64,000 bases of DNA from QWHO01 sp039809865 (GTDB lineage Bacteria; Vulcanimicrobiota; Xenobia; Xenobiales; QWHO01): the NCBI GenBank assembly GCA_039809865.1, contig JBDHVW010000029.1:24146-88145 (forward strand). The letters are read 5' to 3'. The first letter of the stretch is position 1, and each line of letters opens with the position of its first letter. A program made the position numbers and the translations under genes. This document shows, piece by piece, positions 1 to 9,482 of the stretch. The notes under the pieces were generated by a model. That model saw only the letters and a program-made list of their open reading frames with translations. It ran no database searches and was not told the origin of the DNA.

Positions 1-1
1 C

Positions 2-748
2 GACACGGTAGTCGGCGCGCTGGCCTACCGGGCGCGGTCGGCCGTTTCGCTGTTCGATTTCGAGCGCGGTGAAAAGGCGGCTCTGCACCTGATGACCGCC
101 AGCCCGAAGGCCCGCGCGGTGCACGCGGATCTGTCCGGGTTGCTTTGTGACCGAGTCGCGAACCAGCGGCTGATGCAGCGCATTTTGGAGGACCCTTTCG
201 TGCCGGACCGCGCCGCCTTCATCAGCGAGCTGGGCACCGCGCTGACGCGCAGCGGCGTGGACGTCCCGGTCCGCCAGGAGTTGCTCCGCCGCGAGTTGGA
301 TCGCGCCCTCGCCGGTCTGCCCGGCACGGCCGCCGAGGTCGGCACGCTGGCCGAGCTGGCTGCCAGGCAGGGCGACAAGACCGCTATCGAGCGCGCTGTG
401 AAGGGGCTCCACACCGTCGGTCCGGTCAAGAACCTGCATCAGGATTGGGCGGCGTTGACCGAGCACCCCGACATCCGCGAGGCGCTCGTCGAGGTGCTTC
501 TGCGCGAGCCGCCCGGCTCGGAGGAGAGCGCCGCCCGCCAGCGTGTCCGCGACCGCTGGGTGAGCGCTTGCGAGAGCCGCGGCCTGCCCGTGGACGAGCT
601 GAACACCTCGCTGGACCTCTTCGAGTCCGCTCGCGCCGCCCGCCTCGCGGTCGCCAGGATGTCCGGCGCCGAGCGCACCACGGGCGTGGCCGAGCAGGGC
701 GGACGCGTCGTCATCGGCGGGATCGCGGTTCCCCGCCGCCAGAGCTGA
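2..748 (+). CDS. Helical protein of unknown function, 5' partial
   Basis: The frame is open from base 2 and has no start, so the N terminus lies outside the window; 248 residues are visible. They are rich in Ala, Arg, Glu and Leu and look mostly alpha-helical, like a repeat scaffold. I see no signal peptide, membrane segment or catalytic motif. The extreme C terminus, IGGIAVPRRQS, matches in pattern and in exact distance from the stop the tails of the proteins at 15248-17896 (VGGSRLRKRAE) and 41143-42387 (VGGARLKQRGS). That places it in the tail-bearing family described in the findings. An internal ATG at 92 is in frame but is unlikely to be the start, because coding character continues upstream. 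Function unknown. Confidence 0.75.
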   Translation, partial: DTVVGALAYRARSAVSLFDFERGEKAALHLMTASPKARAVHADLSGLLCDRVANQRLMQRILEDPFVPDRAAFISELGTALTRSGVDVPVRQELLRRELDRALAGLPGTAAEVGTLAELAARQGDKTAIERAVKGLHTVGPVKNLHQDWAALTEHPDIREALVEVLLREPPGSEESAARQRVRDRWVSACESRGLPVDELNTSLDLFESARAARLAVARMSGAERTTGVAEQGGRVVIGGIAVPRRQS

Positions 749-774
749 ACCGCCCCGCCCACGACGGGTTCTCC

Positions 775-1034
775 TCGTACGACCCGGGTAAGGCCGTATA
801 CGCTCGCACGAAAGTCGTACGACGCCCACAGCCCCGTAGACCGCCCTACCGCGGTCGTACGACCATTTTCCGTCGTACGACCCGCGCTCGTCGTACCACG
901 AATTTCCGTCGTACGACCCGCACACGTCGTACGACCCGGGTAAGGCCGAATACGCTCGCACGGAAGTCGTACGACGCCCACAGCCCCGTATACCGCCCTA
1001 CCGCGGTCGTACGACGAAATTCTGTCGTATCGAC
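775..1034. repeat. Intergenic cluster of GTCGTACGAC palindromes with a duplicated 89-bp block
   Basis: This fills the 345-base gap between the first gene and the RNA-repair operon. The perfect 10-bp palindrome GTCGTACGAC occurs at 814-823, 854-863, 872-881, 908-917, 926-935, 966-975 and 1006-1015. Degenerate or trimmed copies lie at 775-783, 890-899 and 1024-1034. An 89-bp block at 775-863 recurs at 927-1015 (152 bp offset) with only three mismatches, and a 36-bp sub-repeat lies between (872 to 908, 890 to 926). The motif was not noticed elsewhere in the window. No credible gene lies here. It could be a multi-site operator, a repetitive extragenic element or a fold-forming leader for the operon starting at 1094. 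Confidence 0.9.
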
Positions 1035-1093
1035 CCGCGCGCATACGCTCGCGCGCCAGGACATCCGCCCGAGCGCCGACAATCCTCCCCGGC

Positions 1094-1721
1094 ATGGAAG
1101 GCTATTACGACGAGCTCCTGGCCGCGTTCGTGCGGGGCAAGCTCTCCCTCGACCCGGAGGTTCCGCTCGAGGAGCTCGTTCAACACGCACGCCAGAACGA
1201 GCTGCGCACGCACAAGTTCAAGCGCGCCGCGGCGCTGCCGCGCGTGCGCAAGGTGCTGGGCGTGCTGCAACAGCTCCAGCCTCAGACGCTGCTCGACTTC
1301 GGAACCGGACGCGGCGTCTTCTTGTGGCCCCTCCTCGACGAGTTGCCGCACCTCGAGGTGACCTGCATCGACCAGAGAGCCGACCGGGTCCAGGACATCC
1401 TGGCCGTCAAACGGGGAGGCGTTCCCCGCCTGCACGCGCTGCAGGCCGACCTCGCCACCCCGCTGCCGTTCGACGACGAATCCTTCGACGTCGTGACCGC
1501 GCTCGAGGTGCTCGAGCACCTCGAGGACCCGCTTCCCGCCGCCCGCGAGGCCGTGCGCCTGGCCCGCGGACACGTGCTCGTCAGCGTGCCCTCGCACGAG
1601 GACGACAATCCCGAGCACCTCCGCCTGTTCACAAAAGACTCGCTGACCACGCTGCTCACCCAGGCCGGCGCGTCCCGAGTGCGCATCGACTACGTTCTGA
1701 ACCACATCGTGGCCGTAGCTC

Positions 1722-1729
<8 letters not shown>
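1094..1729 (+). CDS. Class I SAM-dependent methyltransferase of an RNA-repair operon
   Basis: 211 residues with a Rossmann methyltransferase core. Motif I is DFGTGRG at residues 68-74, the acidic ribose-binding residue is D93, and a post-motif segment ALEVLEHL contains E138-x-x-E141-H142. This ExxEH pattern occurs in Hen1 RNA 3'-terminal 2'-O-methyltransferases, but it is also common in Methyltransf_11 enzymes, so the substrate is not proven. It is the first gene of a coupled operon: its last 8 bases overlap the RNA ligase start. That context suggests an RNA substrate, perhaps methylation of a repaired end, which is inference. The start at 1094 lies directly after the palindrome cluster. Confidence 0.85.
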
Positions 1730-2490
<761 letters not shown>

Positions 2491-2498
<8 letters not shown>

Positions 2499-3609
2499 GC
2501 CGATGCCGCGTCCCCCCGAGTGGAAGGTCTCTCCGGCCGACTACCCCTGGCTGGAGCCGATGCGCGACTGCCAGCAGAATCCTCGCTATCATGCCGAAGG
2601 AGACGTCTGGACCCACACGCTCATGGTCTGTGAGGAGCTGGCCGCAGGCCCGAGATTCCGAGCGCTGGATGAGAGCGACCGCAAGATCCTCTGGGCCTGC
2701 GCGCTGCTCCACGACGTGGCCAAGCCCGATTGCACGCGCATCGGCCCGGACGGAGAGCTGACCTCGGCCGGCCACGCCCGCCGCGGAGCCGTCATGGCCA
2801 GAAGGATCCTCTGGCAAATGGACGTGCCCTACGCGGCCCGCGAGCAGATCTGCGGCCTCATCCGCCATCACATGGTGCCGTTCTGGGCGCTGGAGAAGCC
2901 GGTGCGGCTGCTGCTGGAGGTGAGCCAGACGGCCCGCTGCGACCTGCTGTCGATCCAGGCCGAGGCCGACGCCCGCGGGCGCCAGGCACCCGACCGTCAG
3001 AACCTGATCGACGAGGCCGTCCTGTTCGCCGACTACGCCCGCGAGCACGGTTGCGCCAGCGCGCCCTACGCGTTCCCGACGCCCCACACGCGATTCGCCT
3101 ACTTCCGCTCGGACACGCGCGCCCCCGATCAGGAGGCCTACGACGACACGCGCTGCCGCGTGCACGTGCTGAGCGGTCTGCCCGGGGCTGGCAAGGACAC
3201 CTACCTTCAGGCCAACCTGCCCGACCTTCCCGTCGTCTCGCTGGATGCGATCCGCCGCGAGCTCCGCATCAAGCCGACGGACGACCAGGCTCCGGTCGCC
3301 GAGCGCGCGCGTGAGCTGGCGCGCGAGCACCTGCGCGCGAAACGAGAGTTCGTCTGGAACGCGACGAACCTGAGCCGCGATCAACGCGAGCGCTGCCTCG
3401 GTCTGATGGCGGATTACCATGCCTGGATCCGGCTCATCTATTGCGAGACGTCCTGCGCCGAGCTCATGCGCCGCAACGCCGAGCGCGAGCCGCCGTTCCC
3501 CGGCGCGGCCCTCGAGCGCCTCCTGGACCGCTGGGAGATCCCCGACCTGACCGAGTGCCATGAGCTCGTCGTGGTCAGGTCCGAAAATGGCGAGACAGCT
3601 TCCTCGTGA
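2491..3609 (+). CDS. HD-Pnk: HD-domain phosphatase fused to polynucleotide 5'-kinase
   Basis: 372 residues in two domains. Residues about 20-190 are an HD phosphohydrolase (H42 in WTHTL, H74-D75 in LLHDVAK, and HH in IRHHM). Residues about 222-372 are a P-loop kinase with Walker A GLPGAGKDT. This architecture matches HD-Pnk, characterised in Runella slithyformis, where the HD part removes 2',3' phosphates and the kinase phosphorylates 5'-OH ends. It therefore prepares broken RNA (or DNA) ends for the ligase encoded just upstream, with which it overlaps by 8 bases. The stop lies 19 bases before the Ada/AlkA gene, so the operon may continue. The family is clear; the natural substrate (for example a tRNA cut by a ribotoxin) is unknown. 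Confidence 0.9.
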
Positions 3610-3628
3610 TCGTGCTAGAGTGGCTTCG

Positions 3629-5002
3629 ATGCTCGATTCTGACACATGCTACCGCGCGCTCTCAGCCAGGGATGCCCGCTTCGATGGACAGTTCTTCACG
3701 GCCGTCAGCACCACGAAAATCTACTGCCGGCCCGTCTGCACGGCCCGACGTCCCGGGCGCGACCGCTGCACGTTTTATCGCACGGCCGCCGAGTGCGAGC
3801 AGGCGGGGTATCGGGCCTGCCTGATCTGCCGTCCGGAGCTGGCGCCGGGGAGCGCTCCGGTGGATTCCGTCTCGCGCCTGGTGCGCAACGCCGTGCGGAT
3901 GATCGACCAGGGCTACCTGAACGACCATTCCGTCACGGAGCTCGCGGACAGGCTCGAGGTCACGGACCGCCACCTGCGCAGGTCGGTTCAGAGCGAGCTC
4001 GGCGTGTCCCCCGTGCAGCTCGCGCAGACCCGACGGCTCGCTCTCGCCAGGCAACTCCTGAAAGACTCGAGCCTGGGATTGACGGAGCTGGCGTTCGCCT
4101 GCGGCTACGGCAGCGTCCGACGCTTCAATTCGGCGTTCCAGGACCAGTTCGGCAAGCCTCCGGGCGCGCTGCGCAAAGAGCGCGCCGCCACGCAGGACGG
4201 GATCACGCTCCGACTGGACTACCGGCCTCCCTACGACTGGCAGGGCTTGCTGGAATTCCTCCGCCACAGGGCCGTTCCGGCCGTCGAAACGATCGGCGCC
4301 CACGCATACCGGCGCCGCACCCGCAAAGGCGAGATTACCGTGCACCACCATCCCGGCAAACCCGCGCTGCTGGCCCACCTGCCGCTCACGCTGGCCCACG
4401 AGGTGCTGCCGCTGACCGCGCGCCTGCGCCATCTCTTCGACCTGGACGCCCACCCGGAGAGCATCGCCGAGGTGCTCGGACCGCGCTACGATCCCAGTCT
4501 GCGCGTTCCCGGCGCGTTCGATCCGTTCGAGATGTCCCTGCGGGCCGTGCTCGGCCAGCAGGTCAGCGTGCGGGCCGCCACCACCCTGGCGGGCCGGCTG
4601 GTCGACCGTTATGCTGGCTTCTTCCCGACGCCCGAGCAGCTCCAGCAAGAGGATCCCGACGAGCTGGCGGCCATCGGGATGCCGCGCACCCGCGCCGCCA
4701 GCCTGGTCGCGCTGGCCGAGGCGACCGCCCGCGGCGAGCTGCGCCTGGACGGTCAACTGCCCGTGGAAGAGGCGCTCCAACAGCTCGAGCGCCTGCCCGG
4801 CATCGGCCCGTGGACGAGCCACTACGTCGCCCTGCGCGCCCTGCACTGGCCGGACGCGTTTCCGGCCGGCGACCTGGGCGTCAAGAAGGCGCTCGGATCC
4901 CGGGCCGCGGAACGCGCGGAAAGCTGGCGTCCCTGGCGCGCCTACGCCGTCATGCACCTCTGGACCCGCCCCCAAAACCTGCTCGAAGGAGAATCCCCAT
5001 GA
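3629..5002 (+). CDS. Ada-type regulator fused to AlkA 3-methyladenine DNA glycosylase
   Basis: 457 residues from the ATG at 3629; an upstream in-frame ATG at 3560 would overlap the kinase gene and adds no conserved sequence. Domain order: Ada zinc/methyl-acceptor domain with four cysteines (YCRPVC then ACLIC, residues about 30-75), an AraC-type helix-turn-helix (about 85-170), an AlkA N-terminal domain, and an HhH-GPD glycosylase with LERLPGIGPW and catalytic aspartate D415 in FPAGDLGVKKAL. Known family role: senses methylphosphotriesters through the Ada domain, activates alkylation-repair genes and excises alkylated bases. The stop overlaps the Ogt start (ATGA), consistent with one adaptive-response unit. 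Confidence 0.93.
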   Translation: MLDSDTCYRALSARDARFDGQFFTAVSTTKIYCRPVCTARRPGRDRCTFYRTAAECEQAGYRACLICRPELAPGSAPVDSVSRLVRNAVRMIDQGYLNDHSVTELADRLEVTDRHLRRSVQSELGVSPVQLAQTRRLALARQLLKDSSLGLTELAFACGYGSVRRFNSAFQDQFGKPPGALRKERAATQDGITLRLDYRPPYDWQGLLEFLRHRAVPAVETIGAHAYRRRTRKGEITVHHHPGKPALLAHLPLTLAHEVLPLTARLRHLFDLDAHPESIAEVLGPRYDPSLRVPGAFDPFEMSLRAVLGQQVSVRAATTLAGRLVDRYAGFFPTPEQLQQEDPDELAAIGMPRTRAASLVALAEATARGELRLDGQLPVEEALQQLERLPGIGPWTSHYVALRALHWPDAFPAGDLGVKKALGSRAAERAESWRPWRAYAVMHLWTRPQNLLEGESP

Positions 5003-5478
5003 TCAAGCACGCATTCTGCCCCAGCCCCATCGGCACGATCGCTTTTACGGCCGAGGACGGAGCCCTCACCTCGCTCATGTGGGCCGGCGCCACCCCGCTC
5101 GGGACGCACGCGCCCGAGGAGCCGGTGCTGCAAGAGGCCGTCCGCCAGATGAACGAATACTTCGCCGGCCGGCGCGAGACGTTCGACCTGCTCCTGCGCC
5201 CGAAGGGAACGCCGTTCCAGCAAGAGGTCTGGATGGCTTTGCGCCAGATTCCGTTCGCGGAAACAAAGAGCTACGCCGACATCGCACGCGAGATCGGACG
5301 CCCGAAAGCGGTGCGCGCCGTGGGCGCCGCCAACGGCAAGAATCCGCTCGGGATCATCGTGCCCTGCCACCGCGTGATCGGCAGCAACGGCACCCTGACG
5401 GGCTTTGCCGGGGGGCTCGACGTCAAGCGCTGGTTGCTTTCCCACGAAGCCAGTATCCGGGTCCCTGCCCTCTGCTGA
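4999..5478 (+). CDS. ogt: Methylated-DNA-[protein]-cysteine S-methyltransferase
   Basis: 159 residues. The C-terminal half carries the suicidal alkyl-acceptor motif PCHRV with C123, preceded by the helix-turn-helix and RAVGAANGKNP segment typical of O6-alkylguanine transferases. The N-terminal ribonuclease-like domain is short but present. It transfers the alkyl group from O6-alkylguanine to itself in a single turnover. The ATG at 4999 lies 6 bases after AAGGAG (4987-4992) and overlaps the AlkA stop by 4 bases, so both alkylation-repair proteins are made from one transcript. Confidence 0.95.
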   Translation: MIKHAFCPSPIGTIAFTAEDGALTSLMWAGATPLGTHAPEEPVLQEAVRQMNEYFAGRRETFDLLLRPKGTPFQQEVWMALRQIPFAETKSYADIAREIGRPKAVRAVGAANGKNPLGIIVPCHRVIGSNGTLTGFAGGLDVKRWLLSHEASIRVPALC

Positions 5479-5528
5479 AGGGGAGGTTTACCATAGGGTC
5501 ATCTCACCGAACGAAGGAGGATGACCCG

Positions 5529-5666
5529 ATGCCTGATCTGGCAAGCCGCCGCGATACCGCGGAGAATATCCTGATGGAGCACCTGACCAGCGTCGAGCCC
5601 GAGGTGAAACGGGCCATCCTGGCGCTGTATGACCTGATGAAGGAAGAGCTCAGTTGCTCGCAGTGA
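5529..5666 (+). CDS. Small unknown protein, 45 aa
   Basis: A short reading frame with a strong ribosome binding site (AAGGAGG at 5514-5520, 8 bases before the ATG). The product is 45 residues, acidic and helical (begins MPDLASRRDTAENI, ends DLMKEELSCSQ), with no membrane segment. Its size and helix resemble small regulatory or toxin-neutralising proteins, but I do not recognise it. It lies 50 bases after ogt and converges on the CAP-domain lipoprotein gene, overlapping its 3' end by 17 bases. The strong ribosome binding site is the main reason to accept it. Confidence 0.6.
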   Translation: MPDLASRRDTAENILMEHLTSVEPEVKRAILALYDLMKEELSCSQ

Positions 5667-6873
5667 CCGAGAACGACCAGATCAGCTTCTGGCCGTTCAC
5701 CGTCAGCGCGCAATCGTAGGTTTTCCCGACCACCAGGGGCGATTTGGGAAGCAGGACGATCGTGTCGCGGGCGTTGAGAATCGCCCGTCCGGTCGCCTGA
5801 TCCTGGGCGTTCGGGTTGACGTAGTTCGTCTCGTCGAACTCCGCCACCGCGAGCGCTCCGCCCCCGGCCTCGGTCACCGAGAACTCGGACACGTCGGGAG
5901 TGATCGCGCCGCTCCCCAGCATGATGTAGAGGGGCGGCCCCGTGGGCGCACTGTAGCCCGAGAGCCCGGCGAGCGGATCGGGCACCTCGCCGCCCTCGTA
6001 GGAGCGCAGGTTGATCACGGCGCCATTGCTGGGGAACAAGACGGGGAAGGTGCCGGTGCCGAATCCGGACAGGACATCCACCGCGAGAGCGGTCTGGATC
6101 CGGTTGCTGCCCAGGTTCTCGGTGTAGTAGCCGATACCGGTCTGGTGCAGGCGCGGGTCGATGAAGCCGGGCCCGTGGAAAGGACTGGTCATGAGCTGGT
6201 CGATCATCGAGACAGCCGAGGCGCGCAACGCCGTGGTGGCAAACAGATTGCTCTGCTGCGCGGCGCGGGCGCCCTCCTCGGTGAAGGCCTCCAATGAGGG
6301 ATCCTCGGCGTGGCTCAAGGTGTTGTTCTTGACCATGTAGAGGGCGTGTTTGGTGCAGCCGTCGGTCAGCTCAGCCACCTCGGTCAGGTTGTCGAGCAGA
6401 GCCGCCTGGCGCAACTGGTTCAAGCGATCCAGCGCGTTGGTCACGACCGGGCTGTTGCCGCCCCCCACGTCGGCGAAGTTGGGGTCTTTGATCGTGACGG
6501 TCGCTCCGGCCGACAGCACCACCGCCTGGCCGTAGGTTCCGACCACGGCGCCGCCGGCGAGATACTCGATCTGCAGGTTCGTCATCGTGATGGGGACGGC
6601 CAGCTCGATGCTGTCCGCCTTGGCGCGCGTCTCGGGGCCGAAGACCACGGCGCCGGTCACGTCCCGCCCGGTGAAGCGGAGATCCGTCACGCTCGACGGG
6701 ATGGCTCGCGCCTGCACGAACGTCATGCGCAGGGTCGCGGTGTTGCCGGGGGCGGGAGTGGACGGAGCGTCGGGGGTGGAGGGAGTGGAGCCCTCCGAGG
6801 AGGCGCTGCCCCCCGAGCAAGCCAGCAGGGAGCCGAGCAACAGAAGCGACACGAGGTTGTGAATTTTATTCAT
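5650..6873 (-). CDS. Lipoprotein with CAP/SCP-like domain, last gene of corrinoid-import operon
   Basis: 407 residues. A lipoprotein signal peptide ends in a lipobox LLAC|S near residue 19, followed by a Ser/Thr/Pro linker. Residues about 145-300 look like a CAP (cysteine-rich secretory, allergen V5) domain: LNQLRQAALL, then a His in CTKHALYM and the NTLSHAEDPS segment. A C-terminal beta region resembles CAP-protein extensions. The ATG at 6873 overlaps the stop of the ABC ATPase (ATGA), so it appears translationally coupled to the cobalamin-uptake genes. No CAP protein is known to me as part of corrinoid transport; a corrinoid-scavenging or envelope role is speculation. Confidence 0.8.
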   Translation of the reverse strand: MNKIHNLVSLLLLGSLLACSGGSASSEGSTPSTPDAPSTPAPGNTATLRMTFVQARAIPSSVTDLRFTGRDVTGAVVFGPETRAKADSIELAVPITMTNLQIEYLAGGAVVGTYGQAVVLSAGATVTIKDPNFADVGGGNSPVVTNALDRLNQLRQAALLDNLTEVAELTDGCTKHALYMVKNNTLSHAEDPSLEAFTEEGARAAQQSNLFATTALRASAVSMIDQLMTSPFHGPGFIDPRLHQTGIGYYTENLGSNRIQTALAVDVLSGFGTGTFPVLFPSNGAVINLRSYEGGEVPDPLAGLSGYSAPTGPPLYIMLGSGAITPDVSEFSVTEAGGGALAVAEFDETNYVNPNAQDQATGRAILNARDTIVLLPKSPLVVGKTYDCALTVNGQKLIWSFSVTASN

Positions 6874-7649
6874 AGCCCTGGCGATTCCGCGGCCGGGGCT
6901 GGATTCCTGGCGAACACGCGCACGGGAATGCCCGGCTCGACCTGGAGCCGAACCGCGTAGGCCGCCTCGAGAAGGTCCTCCGTGAGCACTTCCGGAGGGG
7001 TCCCCACGGCCAGGATGCGTCCCGCCTCGAGCAACACCAGCCGCTCGCAGAACATGGCGGCCAGGTTGAGATCGTGCAGCGAGACGAGCAGGGCCTGCCC
7101 TGACAACGATTGGAGCAGCCGCATCAGCTCGAGCTGATGGGCGATGTCCAGGTGTGAAGTCGGCTCGTCCAGCAGTAAGATCTGGCCTTCCTGGGCCAGG
7201 GCCTGGGCGATGCGGACGCGCTGCGCCTCGCCTCCCGATAGCTCACTGAAGCGGCGGTTCGCCAGCGCCTCGGTGCCGGTCGCGCGCATGGCATCGCGCA
7301 CGGCGTCCTCGTGGCGGGACTCGTCCAGCCCGGCTCCCTGCATGCGCGCGTAGCGGCCCATCATGACGAGCTCCCGGCAGCGAAAGGGGAAAGGCAGCTC
7401 CACCTTCTGGGGCACGAACGCGATGCGCCGGGCCAGCTCGCGGCGAGGGTAATCGGCCAGGGGACGGCCGTCCAGGGTCACGTGGCCGCCGCCGGGCTGG
7501 AGCACGCCGGCCAGCAGCTTGAGCAGGGTCGACTTGCCCGACCCGTTGGGACCCAGGACGCCCGTAAGGCCGGGGCGGAGCTCGAGCGATACGCCGTCCA
7601 GAGCGGGTTTGCCGGCGGTGTAGGAGTAGCTGAGCCCGGTGGCTTTCAT
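6870..7649 (-). CDS. btuD: ABC transporter ATP-binding protein, corrinoid/siderophore import
   Basis: 259 residues with Walker A GPNGSGKST, Q-loop near FVPQKVELP, signature LSGGEAQR, Walker B ILLLDEPTSHLD and switch His in VSLHDLN. The FecE/BtuD type fits both its motifs and its position after a BtuC-like permease. It hydrolyses ATP to drive vitamin B12-type import across the inner membrane. The ATG at 7649 overlaps the permease stop (ATGA) and its own stop overlaps the next gene's start. The cobalamin riboswitch upstream of the operon supports corrinoids over iron as cargo. Confidence 0.93.
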   Translation of the reverse strand: MKATGLSYSYTAGKPALDGVSLELRPGLTGVLGPNGSGKSTLLKLLAGVLQPGGGHVTLDGRPLADYPRRELARRIAFVPQKVELPFPFRCRELVMMGRYARMQGAGLDESRHEDAVRDAMRATGTEALANRRFSELSGGEAQRVRIAQALAQEGQILLLDEPTSHLDIAHQLELMRLLQSLSGQALLVSLHDLNLAAMFCERLVLLEAGRILAVGTPPEVLTEDLLEAAYAVRLQVEPGIPVRVFARNPAPAAESPGL

Positions 7650-8602
7650 GCGAGGCGCCTCCGCGTGTAGAGCAGCCAGAAAAAGAACGGCGCGCCCAGG
7701 AGGGCGGTGATGACGCCCACGGGCAACTCCTGCCCGGGCAACAGGGTGCGGGCCAGCGTATCGCACAGCATCAGGAAACTGGCTCCGCCCAGCGCCGCCG
7801 CCGGCAGCAGCAGGCGGTGGTCGGGGCCCACGAGACCGCGGCACAGATGGGGGACGATCAGTCCCAGAAACCCGATCAGCCCGCTGACGCTGACGGCGGC
7901 CGCGGTCAGCAGCGTGGCGCCGAGCAGCACCCAGAGCTTGGCGCGCTCGGCGGGGAGACCCAGCGGGATGGCGGCCTCCTCGCCCAGCGTGAGCAAGTTC
8001 AGCGTGAGACTGGCCAGGAACAGCCCTCCCAGGCCGAGCGCGAGATAGGGGAGGATCATCGGCAGCTGCGACCACCGCGCGTCAGCCAGGCTGCCCATCA
8101 GCCAGAACACGATGCGCGGCATGTCCTGGTGGGCCAGGGTCAGCAGAAAGCTGACGAGCGACCAGAGGAACGAGCCGACGACGACCCCGGCCAGCAGGAA
8201 CGTGTCCACGGGGAGGGTGCCGCCGATGCGCGCCAGGCGCACGATGAAGGCCATCGCGGCCACGGCTCCCGCGAACGCGGCCAGTGGCAGGACGGCGGTC
8301 AGCCCCAGCAGGATGGCCAGGGCCGCGCCCAGAGCCGCTCCCGAGGAGGCGCCCACCACGTAGGGGTCGGCCAGTGGATTGCGCAGCAGCGCCTGAAAAG
8401 CCACTCCGGCGGTCGCCAGGCAGGCGCCCACCGCCCCCGCCAGCAGGGCCCTCGGCAGCCGCACCTCGAGCAGGATGACCCGGGACGTGGCGTCCAGGTG
8501 GAGCAGGTCGAGCGTGGCGCTGCCGAGGGCCAGCGAGAGCGCCAGGCAGCCGGCCAGGACGGCGAGACCCGCCAGCACGACCCGGACGAGCCGCATTCTC
8601 AT
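7646..8602 (-). CDS. btuC: BtuC/FecCD-family corrinoid ABC permease
   Basis: 318 residues, very hydrophobic, about ten membrane helices as usual for the FecCD family. It contains the conserved RLPRALLAGAVGACLATAG segment near residue 50, RNPLADPYVVG, and GLIGFLGLIVPHLCRGLVG near the C terminus, a hallmark of the family's coupling region. The start ATG at 8602 overlaps the stop of the binding-protein gene (ATGA); a second ATG two codons later is less likely. It forms the membrane channel with the ATPase at 6870-7649. Confidence 0.94.
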   Translation of the reverse strand: MRMRLVRVVLAGLAVLAGCLALSLALGSATLDLLHLDATSRVILLEVRLPRALLAGAVGACLATAGVAFQALLRNPLADPYVVGASSGAALGAALAILLGLTAVLPLAAFAGAVAAMAFIVRLARIGGTLPVDTFLLAGVVVGSFLWSLVSFLLTLAHQDMPRIVFWLMGSLADARWSQLPMILPYLALGLGGLFLASLTLNLLTLGEEAAIPLGLPAERAKLWVLLGATLLTAAAVSVSGLIGFLGLIVPHLCRGLVGPDHRLLLPAAALGGASFLMLCDTLARTLLPGQELPVGVITALLGAPFFFWLLYTRRRLA

Positions 8603-9411
8603 CGAGGGTGCAGAGCCTTCTCGAGCTGCTCGACGGCTTCGCCGAAACGCAGGGTCGGGCGGACCAGCAGATCCGAGCTGATTTTGAAGACCCGGCCCGC
8701 CTGGACGGCCTTCAGCCGGTTCCAGCCCGGGCGCGTGCGCGCTTCGTCCACTTCGCCGACGGTGAGCACGATCACGTCCGGTTGGCGTTGCAGCAGGTCC
8801 TCGATGCTGACCTGGGGATAGGTCCGGACAAAATCCTGATAGACGTTCTCGCCTCCGGCCAGGCCGATCAGCTGGTCCACGTACGTGCCGGAGCCGGAGG
8901 TCATGAGCGGGCGGTTCCAGATCTCCACGAACACCCGCACGCGCGGCCCCGAACGAGCCCGGAAGTGGCGCAGGCGCTCCTTTAGAGAGCTCTCCAACTC
9001 GGCCGCGCGGGCCTCGGTCTCGGTGACCGCCCCCAGGCGGGAAAGAGCGCCCTCCAGGCCTTCCAGGGACTGGGCGGGCAGGCTCAGCACGGGAATGCGC
9101 AGGTCGCGCAGGCGGTCGATCTCGCGCGGCTGCATGCCCGGATCGGCCACCACCAGGTCGGGCTCGAGGGCCAGCAGACGCTCGTAGTCGGGAACCTGGT
9201 CGCCGACGCGCGGCAGAGAGGCCACTTCGGGGGGGAAGTTGTCGTTGGCGGTCACGCCGACGACGCGAGGACCGGCACCGAGCGAGAACAAGACCTCCGT
9301 CAGGCTCGGCACCAGGCAGACGATGCGCCGGGCTTGCGCCGGAGCCTCGGGTGGGGGGGAAGAGGCGCAGCCGCACAGCAGCCAGACCAGGATCAACAAC
9401 CAGCGTCTCAT
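8599..9411 (-). CDS. btuF: Corrinoid ABC transporter substrate-binding lipoprotein (BtuF-like)
   Basis: 270 residues from the ATG at 9411. The preceding GGAAGGG is a suitable ribosome binding site, and longer in-frame starts would run into the riboswitch. A signal peptide with lipobox LLCGC precedes a periplasmic-binding fold of the BtuF/FecB type (RIVCLVPSLTEVLFSLGAG, VGVTANDNFP, YERLLALEPDLVV, VSIEDLLQRQPDVIV). It should bind corrinoid outside the inner membrane and deliver it to BtuC. First gene of the operon, directly downstream of a cobalamin riboswitch. Confidence 0.94.
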   Translation of the reverse strand: MRRWLLILVWLLCGCASSPPPEAPAQARRIVCLVPSLTEVLFSLGAGPRVVGVTANDNFPPEVASLPRVGDQVPDYERLLALEPDLVVADPGMQPREIDRLRDLRIPVLSLPAQSLEGLEGALSRLGAVTETEARAAELESSLKERLRHFRARSGPRVRVFVEIWNRPLMTSGSGTYVDQLIGLAGGENVYQDFVRTYPQVSIEDLLQRQPDVIVLTVGEVDEARTRPGWNRLKAVQAGRVFKISSDLLVRPTLRFGEAVEQLEKALHPR

Positions 9412-9482
9412 CCGCAGCGCCCTTCCAAGCAAGCTCAGCGGCGCCCTGGCCGCCTCTTGTCCGGAGGGACCGCTGGTCAAAA

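Noticed and set aside
866..935. Short repeats with 36-bp spacing suggestive of CRISPR
   Set aside because: Only two units, the spacers are themselves related, and no cas genes are present. It is part of the palindrome cluster.
749..1093. Open frames across the palindrome cluster on both strands
   Set aside because: They read as repetitive Arg/Tyr/Val-rich peptides produced by the GTCGTACGAC units, without ribosome binding sites.
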